Part shown: one piece after another, positions 17,625 through 26,134 of the stretch
Numbering within the stretch: the first letter of the stretch is position 1
How the letters are laid out: each line of letters begins with the position of its first letter
Assembly (NCBI GenBank): GCA_029251475.1
Contig: JAQXDF010000011.1
Location: forward strand, 1-34,131
Source of the DNA: Rickettsiaceae bacterium
GTDB taxonomy: Bacteria > Pseudomonadota > Alphaproteobacteria > Rickettsiales > Rickettsiaceae
Length of the DNA: 34,131 bases
Reading direction: 5' to 3'
Translations under genes and position numbers: made by a program
The notes under the pieces: model-generated
Told to the model about the DNA's origin: nothing
What the model saw: the letters and a program-made list of their open reading frames with translations, nothing else
The model's database searches: none

Positions 17625-19078
17625 TAATAGCACAACACATACCAATTCTACAAATACTAATCCCCTTTTTTGCGGCCCTGCTGTCAACAATCAGTTTTCA
17701 TAAACTAACTGCGCAAATAATTGCTATAATTAGTGCAATACTTGGCCTTTCTCTATCGCTATATGCATTGCCGTTTGTGCAAAGCTCCATATTTTATAAT
17801 TTTGCTGGGTGGGATGCTCCTATGGGAATTGAGTATCGTTTAGATAATCTCAACCAACCTATCATTATATTACTGAACTTTGTGTTATTATTCTTTTTAG
17901 TTTTTGGCTCAGAGCTTATCGAAAAAACAATTACAGATTACATTGATAATAAACGCCAGCACATATTTTATTCCTTATTATTGTTTGCTCATGCTGGTTA
18001 TTTAGGGGTAGTTAGTACCAATGATTTATTTAATCTATATGTGTTTATTGAAATCTCTTCTTTAGCCACATATGTACTTATGTCCAAAGGTAGGAGAGCT
18101 AGTTCATTGATTGGAGCATTTGACTACCTGATGCTAGGAACAATAGGCGCAACACTAATATTAATAGGAATTGGATTCTTGTTAGCTATTGCTGGCAGCC
18201 TAAATATAACTGATATTGCCAATATTTTGGGTAATAGTAGCTTCTCAAGACTGACAGCTACGGCTATTGCATTCTTCTTAAGCGGTGCAATTTTAAAAAT
18301 GGCTTTCTTTCCGATGCATTTCTGGATGGTACGCGCATATTCATCTGTTGCACCACTTCTTCTGACCTACCTGGCAGCTGTTTCAGGAATGATTGGTGTG
18401 TATGTCTTGCTTCGTTTTATATATTTTGTAGTTGGTATTGAACCTATTTTTGCTACTTTGACTATGATATTACGCCCTACTGCCATTATGACAATTCTAA
18501 TTTGTACAATTTTATCGCTCAGAGCAGATGATTTGAAAAAAATAATCATCTACTCTTCTGCTTCGCAAACTGGCTATATATTTTTAATAATGACCATATG
18601 GGAAACTCAGGCTCTATTATTTCAATTACTGATTTTTGATGCTCTCAATAAAATAGCTTTATTTACAATTATAGCTCACATACAAAACAAGACTGATGAT
18701 CTAAGGTTCAAGCATATCAAGACCATTACAGGAAACGCATTATTTAAAACCCTTGTATGCTTGGCGTTAATTTTTAGCGCTAGCCTACCACTAACTAGCA
18801 TGTTTTTTGTAAAAGTACAATTACTTGACCTGCTACTTAAATACAACTTAATAAAAGAGTTTGTTGCGGTAGTATTTGGCTCTGTTTTTGGATTGCTTTA
18901 CCATTTAAAATTCGCAAAGGCTATATTTTATTCTCATTCTAGTAATGGTACAATACATATTAATACAAACCTATACGGGCTAACAGCTATAGTAATGATG
19001 CAAATAACAAGCTTAATCTACTCTAAAGAGCTAACTGCATTACTGCAAAGCACTGAATATTCCATATTAGGGGGATAA
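17621..19078 (+). CDS. mnhD: Na+/H+ antiporter subunit D (MnhD/MrpD)
   Basis: A 485-residue polytopic protein of the NuoL/M/N-MrpA/D superfamily with about 14 helices, which moves protons. The key charged residues are present: Glu144 in NLYVFIEISS (TM5), Lys226 in GAILKMAFFPMHFWM (TM7), His233 and the Lys in DALNKIALF (TM8-9 region). It is the canonical D subunit of this cluster, coupled to mnhC by ATGA. The next gene begins 4 nt after its stop. Confidence 0.92.
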   Translation: MIIAQHIPILQILIPFFAALLSTISFHKLTAQIIAIISAILGLSLSLYALPFVQSSIFYNFAGWDAPMGIEYRLDNLNQPIIILLNFVLLFFLVFGSELIEKTITDYIDNKRQHIFYSLLLFAHAGYLGVVSTNDLFNLYVFIEISSLATYVLMSKGRRASSLIGAFDYLMLGTIGATLILIGIGFLLAIAGSLNITDIANILGNSSFSRLTATAIAFFLSGAILKMAFFPMHFWMVRAYSSVAPLLLTYLAAVSGMIGVYVLLRFIYFVVGIEPIFATLTMILRPTAIMTILICTILSLRADDLKKIIIYSSASQTGYIFLIMTIWETQALLFQLLIFDALNKIALFTIIAHIQNKTDDLRFKHIKTITGNALFKTLVCLALIFSASLPLTSMFFVKVQLLDLLLKYNLIKEFVAVVFGSVFGLLYHLKFAKAIFYSHSSNGTIHINTNLYGLTAIVMMQITSLIYSKELTALLQSTEYSILGG

Positions 19079-19082
19079 GGAA

Positions 19083-20621
19083 ATGACTTATTTACTAGCA
19101 CCAGAATTTTTGATTCTCTCAACCTATGCCATAGGGTTTCTTAATCTAATAACACCCTTTGCTTCAAAAGAAGATACAAATTTTCGTAGTTCGCTACTTT
19201 TAGCTGTATCTATTCTTTTTCTAGGAAATGTTTTATTGCTTGATTATTTATTTCTAAATGGCATAGAGATAAACCTAACGCTACTAGATTTTGGTAAATA
19301 TTATATCGCCGTAGAACTAGAAGCGATTGGCATGATATACCTGACTTTACTAGGGGTGCTGTGGATTTTTGCCCTACTTTACACCATAAAATTCTTAGAA
19401 GTTAACAACATGAAAAACAGCAGCAGGTTTTTGTTTTTCATGAATGCGTGCATAATGATAGGTAGTATTATAGCGCTTTCAGCTAATTTATTAACTATGT
19501 TTGTTGGATATGAGCTTCTAACTTTATGTACTATTCCACTTATTGCTCATCAGGGCGGCGAAAGAGTCTTTAACGGATTATTTAAGTATCTAAAAATTCT
19601 AATGCTAAGCAGCCTTGTGTTCTTCCTTCCTGCTATCATTATTATATATTCAATAATAGGAGGTGGTGATTTTACCTATGATGGATTCGTTGAAGGTCAT
19701 TTTTCTGATTTGCACGCAATAATTTTACTGATGATGTTTGTTTTTGGTATAGCAAAAACTGCTATCTTTCCTTTTCACTCTTGGCTGCCTACTGCAATGG
19801 TTGCATCCTACCCAGTGAGCGCTATATTGCACGCCACTGTAGTTGTGAATACAGGATTATTTTGTATATATAAAATATTGTTGTACGTCTTTGGGCTGTA
19901 TTACTTACAAGCTCTATTTACTGACTATAATTGGCTTGTCATCTTTCCTATAGCAACCATCATTTATAGCTCAGTGCAAAGCATACGCTACACGCAAGTA
20001 AAAATGATTTTAGCCTATTCAACCATCAATCAATTAAGCATTGCTTTAATGAGCGCCTTTTTACTTACTCCAAAAGGTATGATTGCAGCTGTAATGCACA
20101 TGGTATCACACTCTTTTACCAAAATATGCTTATTCTATACCGCAGGAAACATTTACAGCGTCAAAAACTCTTATGATATTGGCGAACTAATAGGAATACG
20201 TACAACCATGCCTAAAACTAGCTTTATTATGCTTATTTCTGGTTTGTCTTTAATCGGAATGCCTCCCTTTGCAGGCTTTATAAGTAAACTATATATTATG
20301 CTTGCTGCTGCTGAACAAAAAAACCTACTAGTGATGATTACTCTTGTTATCAGTACTTTGTTCTCAGCGATATACATAATTAAAATCCTAATATTCGTGT
20401 ATAGGCCGACCACTAATAATTTCATTTTACACTTGAAGTTAAAACCCTACTTTGACGAAGAATCCTGTGGTGATAACGCAAATAAAATAATCAGCTCCAA
20501 GCATAACGCAGAAAAAAGGCTTCCTAGATTTATGATTATAAGTGTATTTTTATGCTCTACTGGCGTGGTAGGATTCGCATTTATCAAGCAGCCTCTAACT
20601 CAATTTATGCTATTTATATAA
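19083..20621 (+). CDS. Proton-conducting antiporter-like subunit (second NuoL/MrpD-type protein)
   Basis: A 512-residue polytopic membrane protein of the same superfamily. The charged sites are intact: Glu144 in VGYELLTLCTIP, Lys225 in FGIAKTAIFPFHSWLP, His232 and the SHSFTKICLF Lys. It resembles MrpA N-terminal/NuoL-like and HyfB/MbhH-like subunits more than MnhD. It may supply the large antiporter unit that MrpA provides in classical complexes. AAGG precedes the ATG at 19083. The C-terminus has a soluble, polar segment (about residues 455-490) before a last helix. Confidence 0.88.
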   Translation: MTYLLAPEFLILSTYAIGFLNLITPFASKEDTNFRSSLLLAVSILFLGNVLLLDYLFLNGIEINLTLLDFGKYYIAVELEAIGMIYLTLLGVLWIFALLYTIKFLEVNNMKNSSRFLFFMNACIMIGSIIALSANLLTMFVGYELLTLCTIPLIAHQGGERVFNGLFKYLKILMLSSLVFFLPAIIIIYSIIGGGDFTYDGFVEGHFSDLHAIILLMMFVFGIAKTAIFPFHSWLPTAMVASYPVSAILHATVVVNTGLFCIYKILLYVFGLYYLQALFTDYNWLVIFPIATIIYSSVQSIRYTQVKMILAYSTINQLSIALMSAFLLTPKGMIAAVMHMVSHSFTKICLFYTAGNIYSVKNSYDIGELIGIRTTMPKTSFIMLISGLSLIGMPPFAGFISKLYIMLAAAEQKNLLVMITLVISTLFSAIYIIKILIFVYRPTTNNFILHLKLKPYFDEESCGDNANKIISSKHNAEKRLPRFMIISVFLCSTGVVGFAFIKQPLTQFMLFI

Positions 20622-20630
20622 AGATAATTT

Positions 20631-22280
20631 ATGATATATCATCCAACATTAATAATATTAGCCTCAGTTTTTGCTCTGACTCTATCTTATAAGAAGAATC
20701 GCGCATTTAGTGTCATTGCTCTTTCAATGCCGATTATTTCTGCTGTGTTTTTCTATCAATTGCCCGACTCTGGTACAATTGATTTATTTAGTCTTTCTTT
20801 TATTATTGAAGCTAATTCTTCAATAAAACTCATAGGCTCTGCCTTTATATTAGCTCTATTCTTAGCGAACTTATACGCCCTTGGACAGGATAAAAAAAAT
20901 GAAGTTATTTTAGGAAGCAGCTATGGGGCCTTTGCCTTTTTGTGTCTATTAGCCGGAGATTTTCTCTCTATGTTTATCGGCCTTGAACTAATGATGATAT
21001 TTTCTTCTATTATTATTTTTATTGGCGGAATTCGTTCTAGTCTACGCTCTGCTAAAAAGTATTTTTTTACACACTTAGTTAGCAGCAATCTAATTATTAT
21101 TGGGATTACATATTTAATCACTGAAAATAACAATTTAGAGATAGTATCGATAACAGATCTTCTAAACAACGCTGAGGATGGCTTTATACCATTATTGCTA
21201 ATGTCGTTAGGCTTATTGATCAATATAGCGATCTTTCCTTTTTGTGGTTGGATGGTCAGTTGTTACCCAAAAGCATCTCCTTCTGGTTTTTTATACCTAA
21301 TCTCCTTTACTACAAAAGTTTCAATAATGCTGATGATTAAATTATTATCCGGCTGCGAAATGCTGCAATATGTTGCAATACCAATGATTATGTATGCTTC
21401 TGTCAAAGCAATGTACGAAGATAATATACTTAGCATACTTTGCTATCTTTCTATCATTTCTATGGGCTTGATGCTGCTAGCCATTAGTAATGGAAGCCAT
21501 GCAGCCCTATTAGGCGTTGCAGCCTATTTATTTATAGATATAGTCTATAAACTACTACTGGGAATTTCTTTCGTAAGCCTAGTTGATAAAACCGCTAATT
21601 ATGATTGTTCTAATCTTAAGCTAATTAAATCGAAGATTTTGTTAGGCAGTATTTCGGTTGGAATTATTATGATGATGAACGCTCCGCTTACTTCGTCCTG
21701 GTATATTAAATCGTCAATATCACTGATATTTATTGATAGCCCAATTTATTTTCTTATTTTATTCCTTAATTTCATGACTATACTTGCCCTTCCTTGGAAA
21801 CAATATTTTTCTTCGAAGGAGCACTATAATTTCACGCTAAATGTCTACACCAAACTAGGCCTTATATTTGCAATGATTGCCCTAGGAATCATTATGGTTA
21901 CTAGAAAATATTTACCCGTTTTCTCAGAAATAGAAGACTTTGAAACCATAGGAATATTCAGCGCAGATACTGTAAAGCAAATAATACTTATACTAAGTGC
22001 AATCTATGTTGCCTTTCATTGGAAGACTAAACGAACAATAACCAAACCTATAAACCTTATGGAAACCATAGGTAATATACTGTTTTACATCTACAATTAC
22101 TGCCTGAACCGCCAAACACAAGCTGATCCCGAGGGCAAAGAGGCTCTTGCCATTGAAACATTGGAGCAGCAAATAAAGGCAAAAATTACCTTAATACATA
22201 ATCAAAAAACTGCGATTTTTGTAGCAATTACTATGTTTATGGTAATGTTAGTGGCCCTTAATATTAGTATCCCAAACTAA
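20631..22280 (+). CDS. Degenerate proton-antiporter-like subunit (third NuoL/MrpD-type protein)
   Basis: A 549-residue polytopic protein clearly of the same fold: the TM5 Glu119 is kept in MFIGLELMM and Lys is present in DIVYKLLLG. However, the TM7 Lys is replaced by Asn198 and the following His by Cys205 (LGLLINIAIFPFCGWMV, against G-x-x-K-x-A-x-x-P-x-H-x-W in its two neighbours). It may have lost one proton-translocation path and act as a structural subunit. The soluble region near the C-terminus (about 480-525) is charged and precedes a final helix. An intrinsic-terminator-like hairpin follows at 22351. Confidence 0.82.
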   Translation: MIYHPTLIILASVFALTLSYKKNRAFSVIALSMPIISAVFFYQLPDSGTIDLFSLSFIIEANSSIKLIGSAFILALFLANLYALGQDKKNEVILGSSYGAFAFLCLLAGDFLSMFIGLELMMIFSSIIIFIGGIRSSLRSAKKYFFTHLVSSNLIIIGITYLITENNNLEIVSITDLLNNAEDGFIPLLLMSLGLLINIAIFPFCGWMVSCYPKASPSGFLYLISFTTKVSIMLMIKLLSGCEMLQYVAIPMIMYASVKAMYEDNILSILCYLSIISMGLMLLAISNGSHAALLGVAAYLFIDIVYKLLLGISFVSLVDKTANYDCSNLKLIKSKILLGSISVGIIMMMNAPLTSSWYIKSSISLIFIDSPIYFLILFLNFMTILALPWKQYFSSKEHYNFTLNVYTKLGLIFAMIALGIIMVTRKYLPVFSEIEDFETIGIFSADTVKQIILILSAIYVAFHWKTKRTITKPINLMETIGNILFYIYNYCLNRQTQADPEGKEALAIETLEQQIKAKITLIHNQKTAIFVAITMFMVMLVALNISIPN

Positions 22281-22676
22281 TATTCGTAGGATTATTGATA
22301 AAAAACCTGGGAAGTATAGAGGCCTTAACTAAACAATTTCCATTATCCTTAGAGATGATCGCATCTCTTCCTTTTTTCTTAGAATTTAGGTGCAGCATAG
22401 CTTTGGGTATGCCTAATGAAGTCCTATTATTGAGAATTCCATAGCCCCTTTATTATGCTATATTCCTTTTTTCTCATCAGATTCCGGATCATTGGCCGTT
22501 ATTTTGCATGAGTGTTGAAAACATACGCAGTTGCGCTACTAAAGTAGGTATAAAAAACACAGGAAAGAACGCCACTCAAGCCAGTAACCACTGAGATTAG
22601 TGCACAAATTAAATAACAATATATAAATTTAAATCAGAGATTTTGTGAAATTTCGCCATAAAACGAAGAAAGAAAA
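22281..22676 (-). other. 396-nt gene-free stretch with possible remnants
   Basis: No full gene is seen. A hairpin with a T-run lies at 22351-22378. On the minus strand two short readable stretches remain: CALISVVTGLSGVLSCVFYT and onward (22499-22633), continued after a shift by ITANDPESDEKKGI (stop at 22458), and a second stop-to-stop stretch (about 22264-22450) with GRDAIISKDNGNCLVKAS. They look like pieces of decayed genes, one with a membrane helix, but I cannot name them. Confidence 0.35.
22351..22378 (+). terminator. Intrinsic terminator of the antiporter operon
   Basis: AGAGATG (22351-22357), loop ATCG and CATCTCT (22362-22368) form a perfect 7-bp stem, followed by TCCTTTTTTCTT. It is on the strand of the antiporter cluster, 70 nt after its last stop. 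Confidence 0.5.
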
Positions 22677-22751
<75 letters not shown>

Positions 22752-22774
22752 AATTTTAGTTGGCTTGCAAAGAA

Positions 22775-22803
22775 TTTATATACTTCCTTGCAAGCGTAGT
22801 CAA
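22775..22803 (-). promoter_or_regulatory. Promoter of the tRNA-Ala gene
   Basis: On the minus strand TTGACT (22798-22803), a 17-nt spacer and TATAAA (22775-22780) form a near-consensus sigma70-type promoter. Transcription would begin near 22768, about 17 nt before the tRNA. The spacer includes TTGCAAGC-type inverted repeats (22763-22770 with 22788-22795). Confidence 0.65.
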
Positions 22804-22895
22804 CCAATTTTTTATTCTTGCTTAATGTTTTTTTTCAGGCTTAGCATTTAGCCACATTAAAGAGTGCAAACTGATAATTCACACTCCCCTTATTC

Positions 22896-23882
22896 TTATT
22901 TTTTTGCTTTTTTCTTATCCATATTAGCAAAAACATCATCCCAGCTTCCTGTTGTAGCAGCTTTCGTATACTCGGTTACTCTATTTTCAAAGAAATTAGT
23001 ATGCTCTACACCATTTAGCATTTCATCGATCCATGGCAGTGGATTAGAGTCTACTAAATATATTTCTTTTAAACCCAGCTGCATTAATCTGCGATCTGCA
23101 ATATATCTAATATATTGACGCACTTCACGCGCTGTCAATCCTTCAATGCCACCAACTTCAAACGCAAGCTCAATAAACGCATCTTCAAAGTGCACAATAG
23201 TCGCACAAGCTTCATATAAACGACTTCTTAGCTCTTCGTTCCACACTTCTGGATTCTCTTGCACAAATGTTTTGAACAAAGTGATAATAGAATTAGTATG
23301 TAAAGTTTCATCGCGCACAGACCAAGTAACGATTTGCCCCATACCCTTCATTTTGTTAAACCTAGGGAAATTAAGCAAAATTGCAAATGAAGCAAATAGC
23401 TGCAGACCTTCTGTAAATGCACCAAACACCGCTAGAGTAGTCGCTATATCTTCTTTGGTTTCAACACCAAATTTTTGCATATAGTCATACTTATCCTTCA
23501 TCTCTTTGTACTTCATAAAAGCTTGATACTCGCTTTCATCCATACCGATAGTATCTAAAAGGTGCGAATATGCAGCAATATGCACAGTTTCCATATTTGA
23601 AAAAGCAGCAAGCATCATCTGCACTTCAGTTGGTTGAAACACCTGAGAATAATGCTTCATATAGCAATTATTTACTTCGATATCAGCTTGAGTAAAGAAA
23701 CGGAAAATTTGAGTTAGCAAGTGCTTCTCTCCTGCTGACAGATTATACTTCCAATCTTTTACATCATCAGCAAGCGGAACCTCTTCAGGAAGCCAGTGAA
23801 TTTTCTGCTGTGTATGCCAAGCTTCGTAAGCCCACGGATACGAGAATGGTTTATACATTGGTTTTGCATCTAATAATGACAT
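22896..23882 (-). CDS. nrdB: Ribonucleoside-diphosphate reductase beta subunit
   Basis: NrdB carries the di-iron/tyrosyl radical that starts each turnover of class I ribonucleotide reductase. All expected ligands are visible: Asp67 (TQADIEV), Glu98 and His101 (METVHIAAY), Glu158 (FTEGLQLF), Glu192 and His195 (RDETLH). Tyr105 corresponds to E. coli Tyr122, so the Tyr-radical (class Ia-like) mechanism is likely. The length of 328 aa is normal and there is no N-terminal ATP-cone. It lies 20 nt downstream of nrdA on the same strand, with GGAG before the ATG. Confidence 0.96.
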   Translation of the reverse strand: MSLLDAKPMYKPFSYPWAYEAWHTQQKIHWLPEEVPLADDVKDWKYNLSAGEKHLLTQIFRFFTQADIEVNNCYMKHYSQVFQPTEVQMMLAAFSNMETVHIAAYSHLLDTIGMDESEYQAFMKYKEMKDKYDYMQKFGVETKEDIATTLAVFGAFTEGLQLFASFAILLNFPRFNKMKGMGQIVTWSVRDETLHTNSIITLFKTFVQENPEVWNEELRSRLYEACATIVHFEDAFIELAFEVGGIEGLTAREVRQYIRYIADRRLMQLGLKEIYLVDSNPLPWIDEMLNGVEHTNFFENRVTEYTKAATTGSWDDVFANMDKKKAKK

Positions 23883-23902
23883 ATTTTACTCTCCGAATTG
23901 AT

Positions 23903-25741
23903 TTATTGACAAGCCAAACACTCATCATAGTTATTTTCAGTGCTTTGTATAGCGTTATCTGCAGAATTATTACTCTTCTCTAGGTCCATCATCCCTTGAT
24001 CCTGAGTAGCTGTATGAGACACCTTGTCCGCTCTTTGTATAGAAGTTGAACGAGCATAATAAGCGCTTTTCACTCCCTTTTTCCAAGCTTGGAAGTGCAG
24101 GTCATGAAGCATCTGCTTGCTAACATTACCCGGCATAAATAAGTTCAGTGACTGTGATTGAGATATACACGGAGCGCGATCTGCAGCAAGCCCTATGATC
24201 CAATTCTGGTCCAACTCATACGCTGTTTTAAACACATCCTTTTCATGGTCGCTAAGGAATGCTAAATGCTGCACAGAACCTTCATTGGTTGAAATTGAAG
24301 ACCATACTTGATCGGTATTAAAACCTTTCTTTTCTAGCAACTTAACTAAGTTTTTATTTTTTACTGTAAACGAACCGCTTAAAGTTTTTTGCGTAAAGCT
24401 ATTAGCAGCATATGGCTCGATACCAGGCGAAGAATTACCACAAATAATAGATATTGATGCCGTTGGAGCTATTGCAGTTTTATTACTGAATCTCTCATTA
24501 AAGCCAGCTTCTTCTGCGTCAGGACAAGCTCCGCGCTCATCTGCCAGTAAAACTGAAGATCTATCTGCTTCTTCTTTAATATATTTGAATATTTTGTTGT
24601 TCCAAACCTTTGCCATTACTGACTCCATAGGAACATTTTCTGATTGTAGGAATGAATGTAGCCCCATAACTCCAAGACCAATACTACGCTCCCTTAAAGC
24701 AGAATATGAGGCCTTAGACATAGATTCTGGCGCCTTTTGTATAAAATCTTCAAGAACATTATCTAAAAAGCGCATTACGTTCGGAATAAACTCTTTGTCA
24801 TCCTTCCACTCCTGATAATACTCAAGATTCAAAGAAGATAAACAACAAACAGCCGTACGCTCCTTGCCCAAATGATCCACTCCAGTTGGAAGAGTTATTT
24901 CTGCACATAGATTTGAGGTTTTTACTTTTAGACCTAATTTTTTATGATGCTCCGGAGCTTGATTATTGACAGTATCTGTAAATAATAAATATGGCTCACC
25001 AGTTTCAATCCTAGTGATTAAAATTTTACTCCATAAATCACGAGCTTTCACAGTATGTAGCACTTCCTTGGTCAAAGGACTCTTAAGCCCCCAATCATCA
25101 TCTCTTTCTACCGCCTCCATAAATGCATCTGATATAGAAAGTCCATGATGAATATTTAGAGCTCTTCTATTCACATCACCACCAGTTGGGCGTCTTAAAT
25201 CAATAAACTCTTCAATTTCTGGGTGATCAATTGGTAAATACACAGCAGAACTTCCACGTCTTAGCGAACCTTGTGAAATAGCTAAAGTCATAGAATCTTG
25301 CACTTTTAAGAACGGTATAATACCAGATGTTTTACCGTTACCACGCACTGTTTCGTTTATTGAGCGCACATTTCCCCAATAACTACCTATACCACCACCT
25401 TTAGAGGCTAGCCAAATATTTTCGTTCCATAAATCTACAATGCTTTCAAGGCTATCTGCAGTTTCATTTAAAAAACAAGAAATAGGCAGGCCACGATCTG
25501 TTCCGCCATTACTTAAAATCGGAGTAGACGGCATGAACCATAATTTGCTCATGTAGCCATATATCAAGTCTGCATGCTTTTGATCATCTGCATAATAAGC
25601 AGATACTCTTGCAAACAAATCTTGATAATCTTCCCCTTCGAGTAAATATCTATCTTTAAGTACAGCCTTTCCAAACACCGTTAGTAAGTCATCTCTTTTT
25701 CTATCTATTTTAATATCAAATTTATTTTTTGCGCTGCCCAT
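23903..25741 (-). CDS. nrdA: Ribonucleoside-diphosphate reductase alpha subunit
   Basis: The catalytic subunit, which reduces NDPs to dNDPs. Active-site residues are present: Cys89 in PISCFLNE (redox pair), Asn277, Cys279 and Glu281 in SNLCAEITLPT (radical Cys and acid/base), Cys299/300 in VCCLSSLNL (second redox Cys) and a C-terminal shuttle pair in DECLACQ. At 612 aa it lacks the N-terminal ATP-cone (E. coli NrdA is 761 aa), so the usual ATP/dATP on-off switch is absent. Effector specificity control may remain. A candidate promoter and partial NrdR-like boxes are upstream. Confidence 0.95.
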   Translation of the reverse strand: MGSAKNKFDIKIDRKRDDLLTVFGKAVLKDRYLLEGEDYQDLFARVSAYYADDQKHADLIYGYMSKLWFMPSTPILSNGGTDRGLPISCFLNETADSLESIVDLWNENIWLASKGGGIGSYWGNVRSINETVRGNGKTSGIIPFLKVQDSMTLAISQGSLRRGSSAVYLPIDHPEIEEFIDLRRPTGGDVNRRALNIHHGLSISDAFMEAVERDDDWGLKSPLTKEVLHTVKARDLWSKILITRIETGEPYLLFTDTVNNQAPEHHKKLGLKVKTSNLCAEITLPTGVDHLGKERTAVCCLSSLNLEYYQEWKDDKEFIPNVMRFLDNVLEDFIQKAPESMSKASYSALRERSIGLGVMGLHSFLQSENVPMESVMAKVWNNKIFKYIKEEADRSSVLLADERGACPDAEEAGFNERFSNKTAIAPTASISIICGNSSPGIEPYAANSFTQKTLSGSFTVKNKNLVKLLEKKGFNTDQVWSSISTNEGSVQHLAFLSDHEKDVFKTAYELDQNWIIGLAADRAPCISQSQSLNLFMPGNVSKQMLHDLHFQAWKKGVKSAYYARSTSIQRADKVSHTATQDQGMMDLEKSNNSADNAIQSTENNYDECLACQ

Positions 25742-25804
25742 AATTCAAAATTCCTCGATGTTTTTAAGGGTTAATGTGATACAAATATATCTTCGTTTCA
25801 TGAT

Positions 25805-25834
25805 AGTATAGTCGGTACCTGCCTTCAATAACAA
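25805..25834 (-). promoter_or_regulatory. Candidate nrdA promoter
   Basis: On the minus strand TTGTTA (25829-25834), an 18-nt spacer and TATACT (25805-25810) precede the nrdA start by about 65 nt. The partial NrdR-like site at 25836-25851 abuts the -35 side. Confidence 0.4.
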
Positions 25835-25939
25835 ATTTGTACATATTGTGTATTTTTTTTGTTGACATACTATATGTGGGACAGAAACATTGTGTTATCA
25901 TCTAAAGATAATTAAAAAATAGTTGTATATAGGCGGTTT

Positions 25940-25957
25940 AAAAGCTGCGGCTTTTTT
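25940..25957 (+). terminator. Terminator-like hairpin without an upstream gene
   Basis: AAAAGC (25940-25945), loop TGCG, GCTTTT (25950-25955), extended by TT. It has the form of a small intrinsic terminator on the plus strand. The nearest plus-strand gene upstream ends at 22280, so it may end a small RNA or a leader. Confidence 0.45.
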
Positions 25958-26062
25958 GTCGTCGTGAAGATATAGTGTCACGTATATAATGATTAATTAT
26001 AGCTCTATTTTTTTATTATAATTAATTAAACATAAGTGTGATTTTTGTTTGTAATTTTTAAA

Positions 26063-26090
26063 TTGACGCGAGAAATTTGGGCTATATAAT
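26063..26090 (+). promoter_or_regulatory. Sigma70-type promoter of the beta-barrel/methyltransferase genes
   Basis: TTGACG (26063-26068), a 16-nt spacer and a perfect TATAAT (26085-26090). The predicted start is near 26097, giving a leader of about 38 nt before the ATG at 26135. Confidence 0.7.
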
Positions 26091-26134
26091 TCTGACTAAT
26101 TTTAAACTTTTAATTAGAATATAGGTAAAATTTT

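Larger units (their letters stand above)
25742..26134 (+). other. Divergent 393-nt control region between nrdA and the beta-barrel gene
   Basis: No coding frame is evident. It holds a nrdA promoter candidate (25805-25834, minus), two partial NrdR-like sites (25836-25851 and 25865-25880), a plus-strand terminator-like hairpin (25940-25957) and a good plus-strand promoter (26063-26090). The hairpin lies upstream of that promoter, so it must serve some other transcript. Confidence 0.5.

Noticed and set aside
22763-22795. Inverted repeat GCTTGCAA/TTGCAAGC as a terminator of nrdB
   Set aside because: No T-run follows on the minus strand, and the sequence sits in the tRNA-Ala promoter, which explains its position better.
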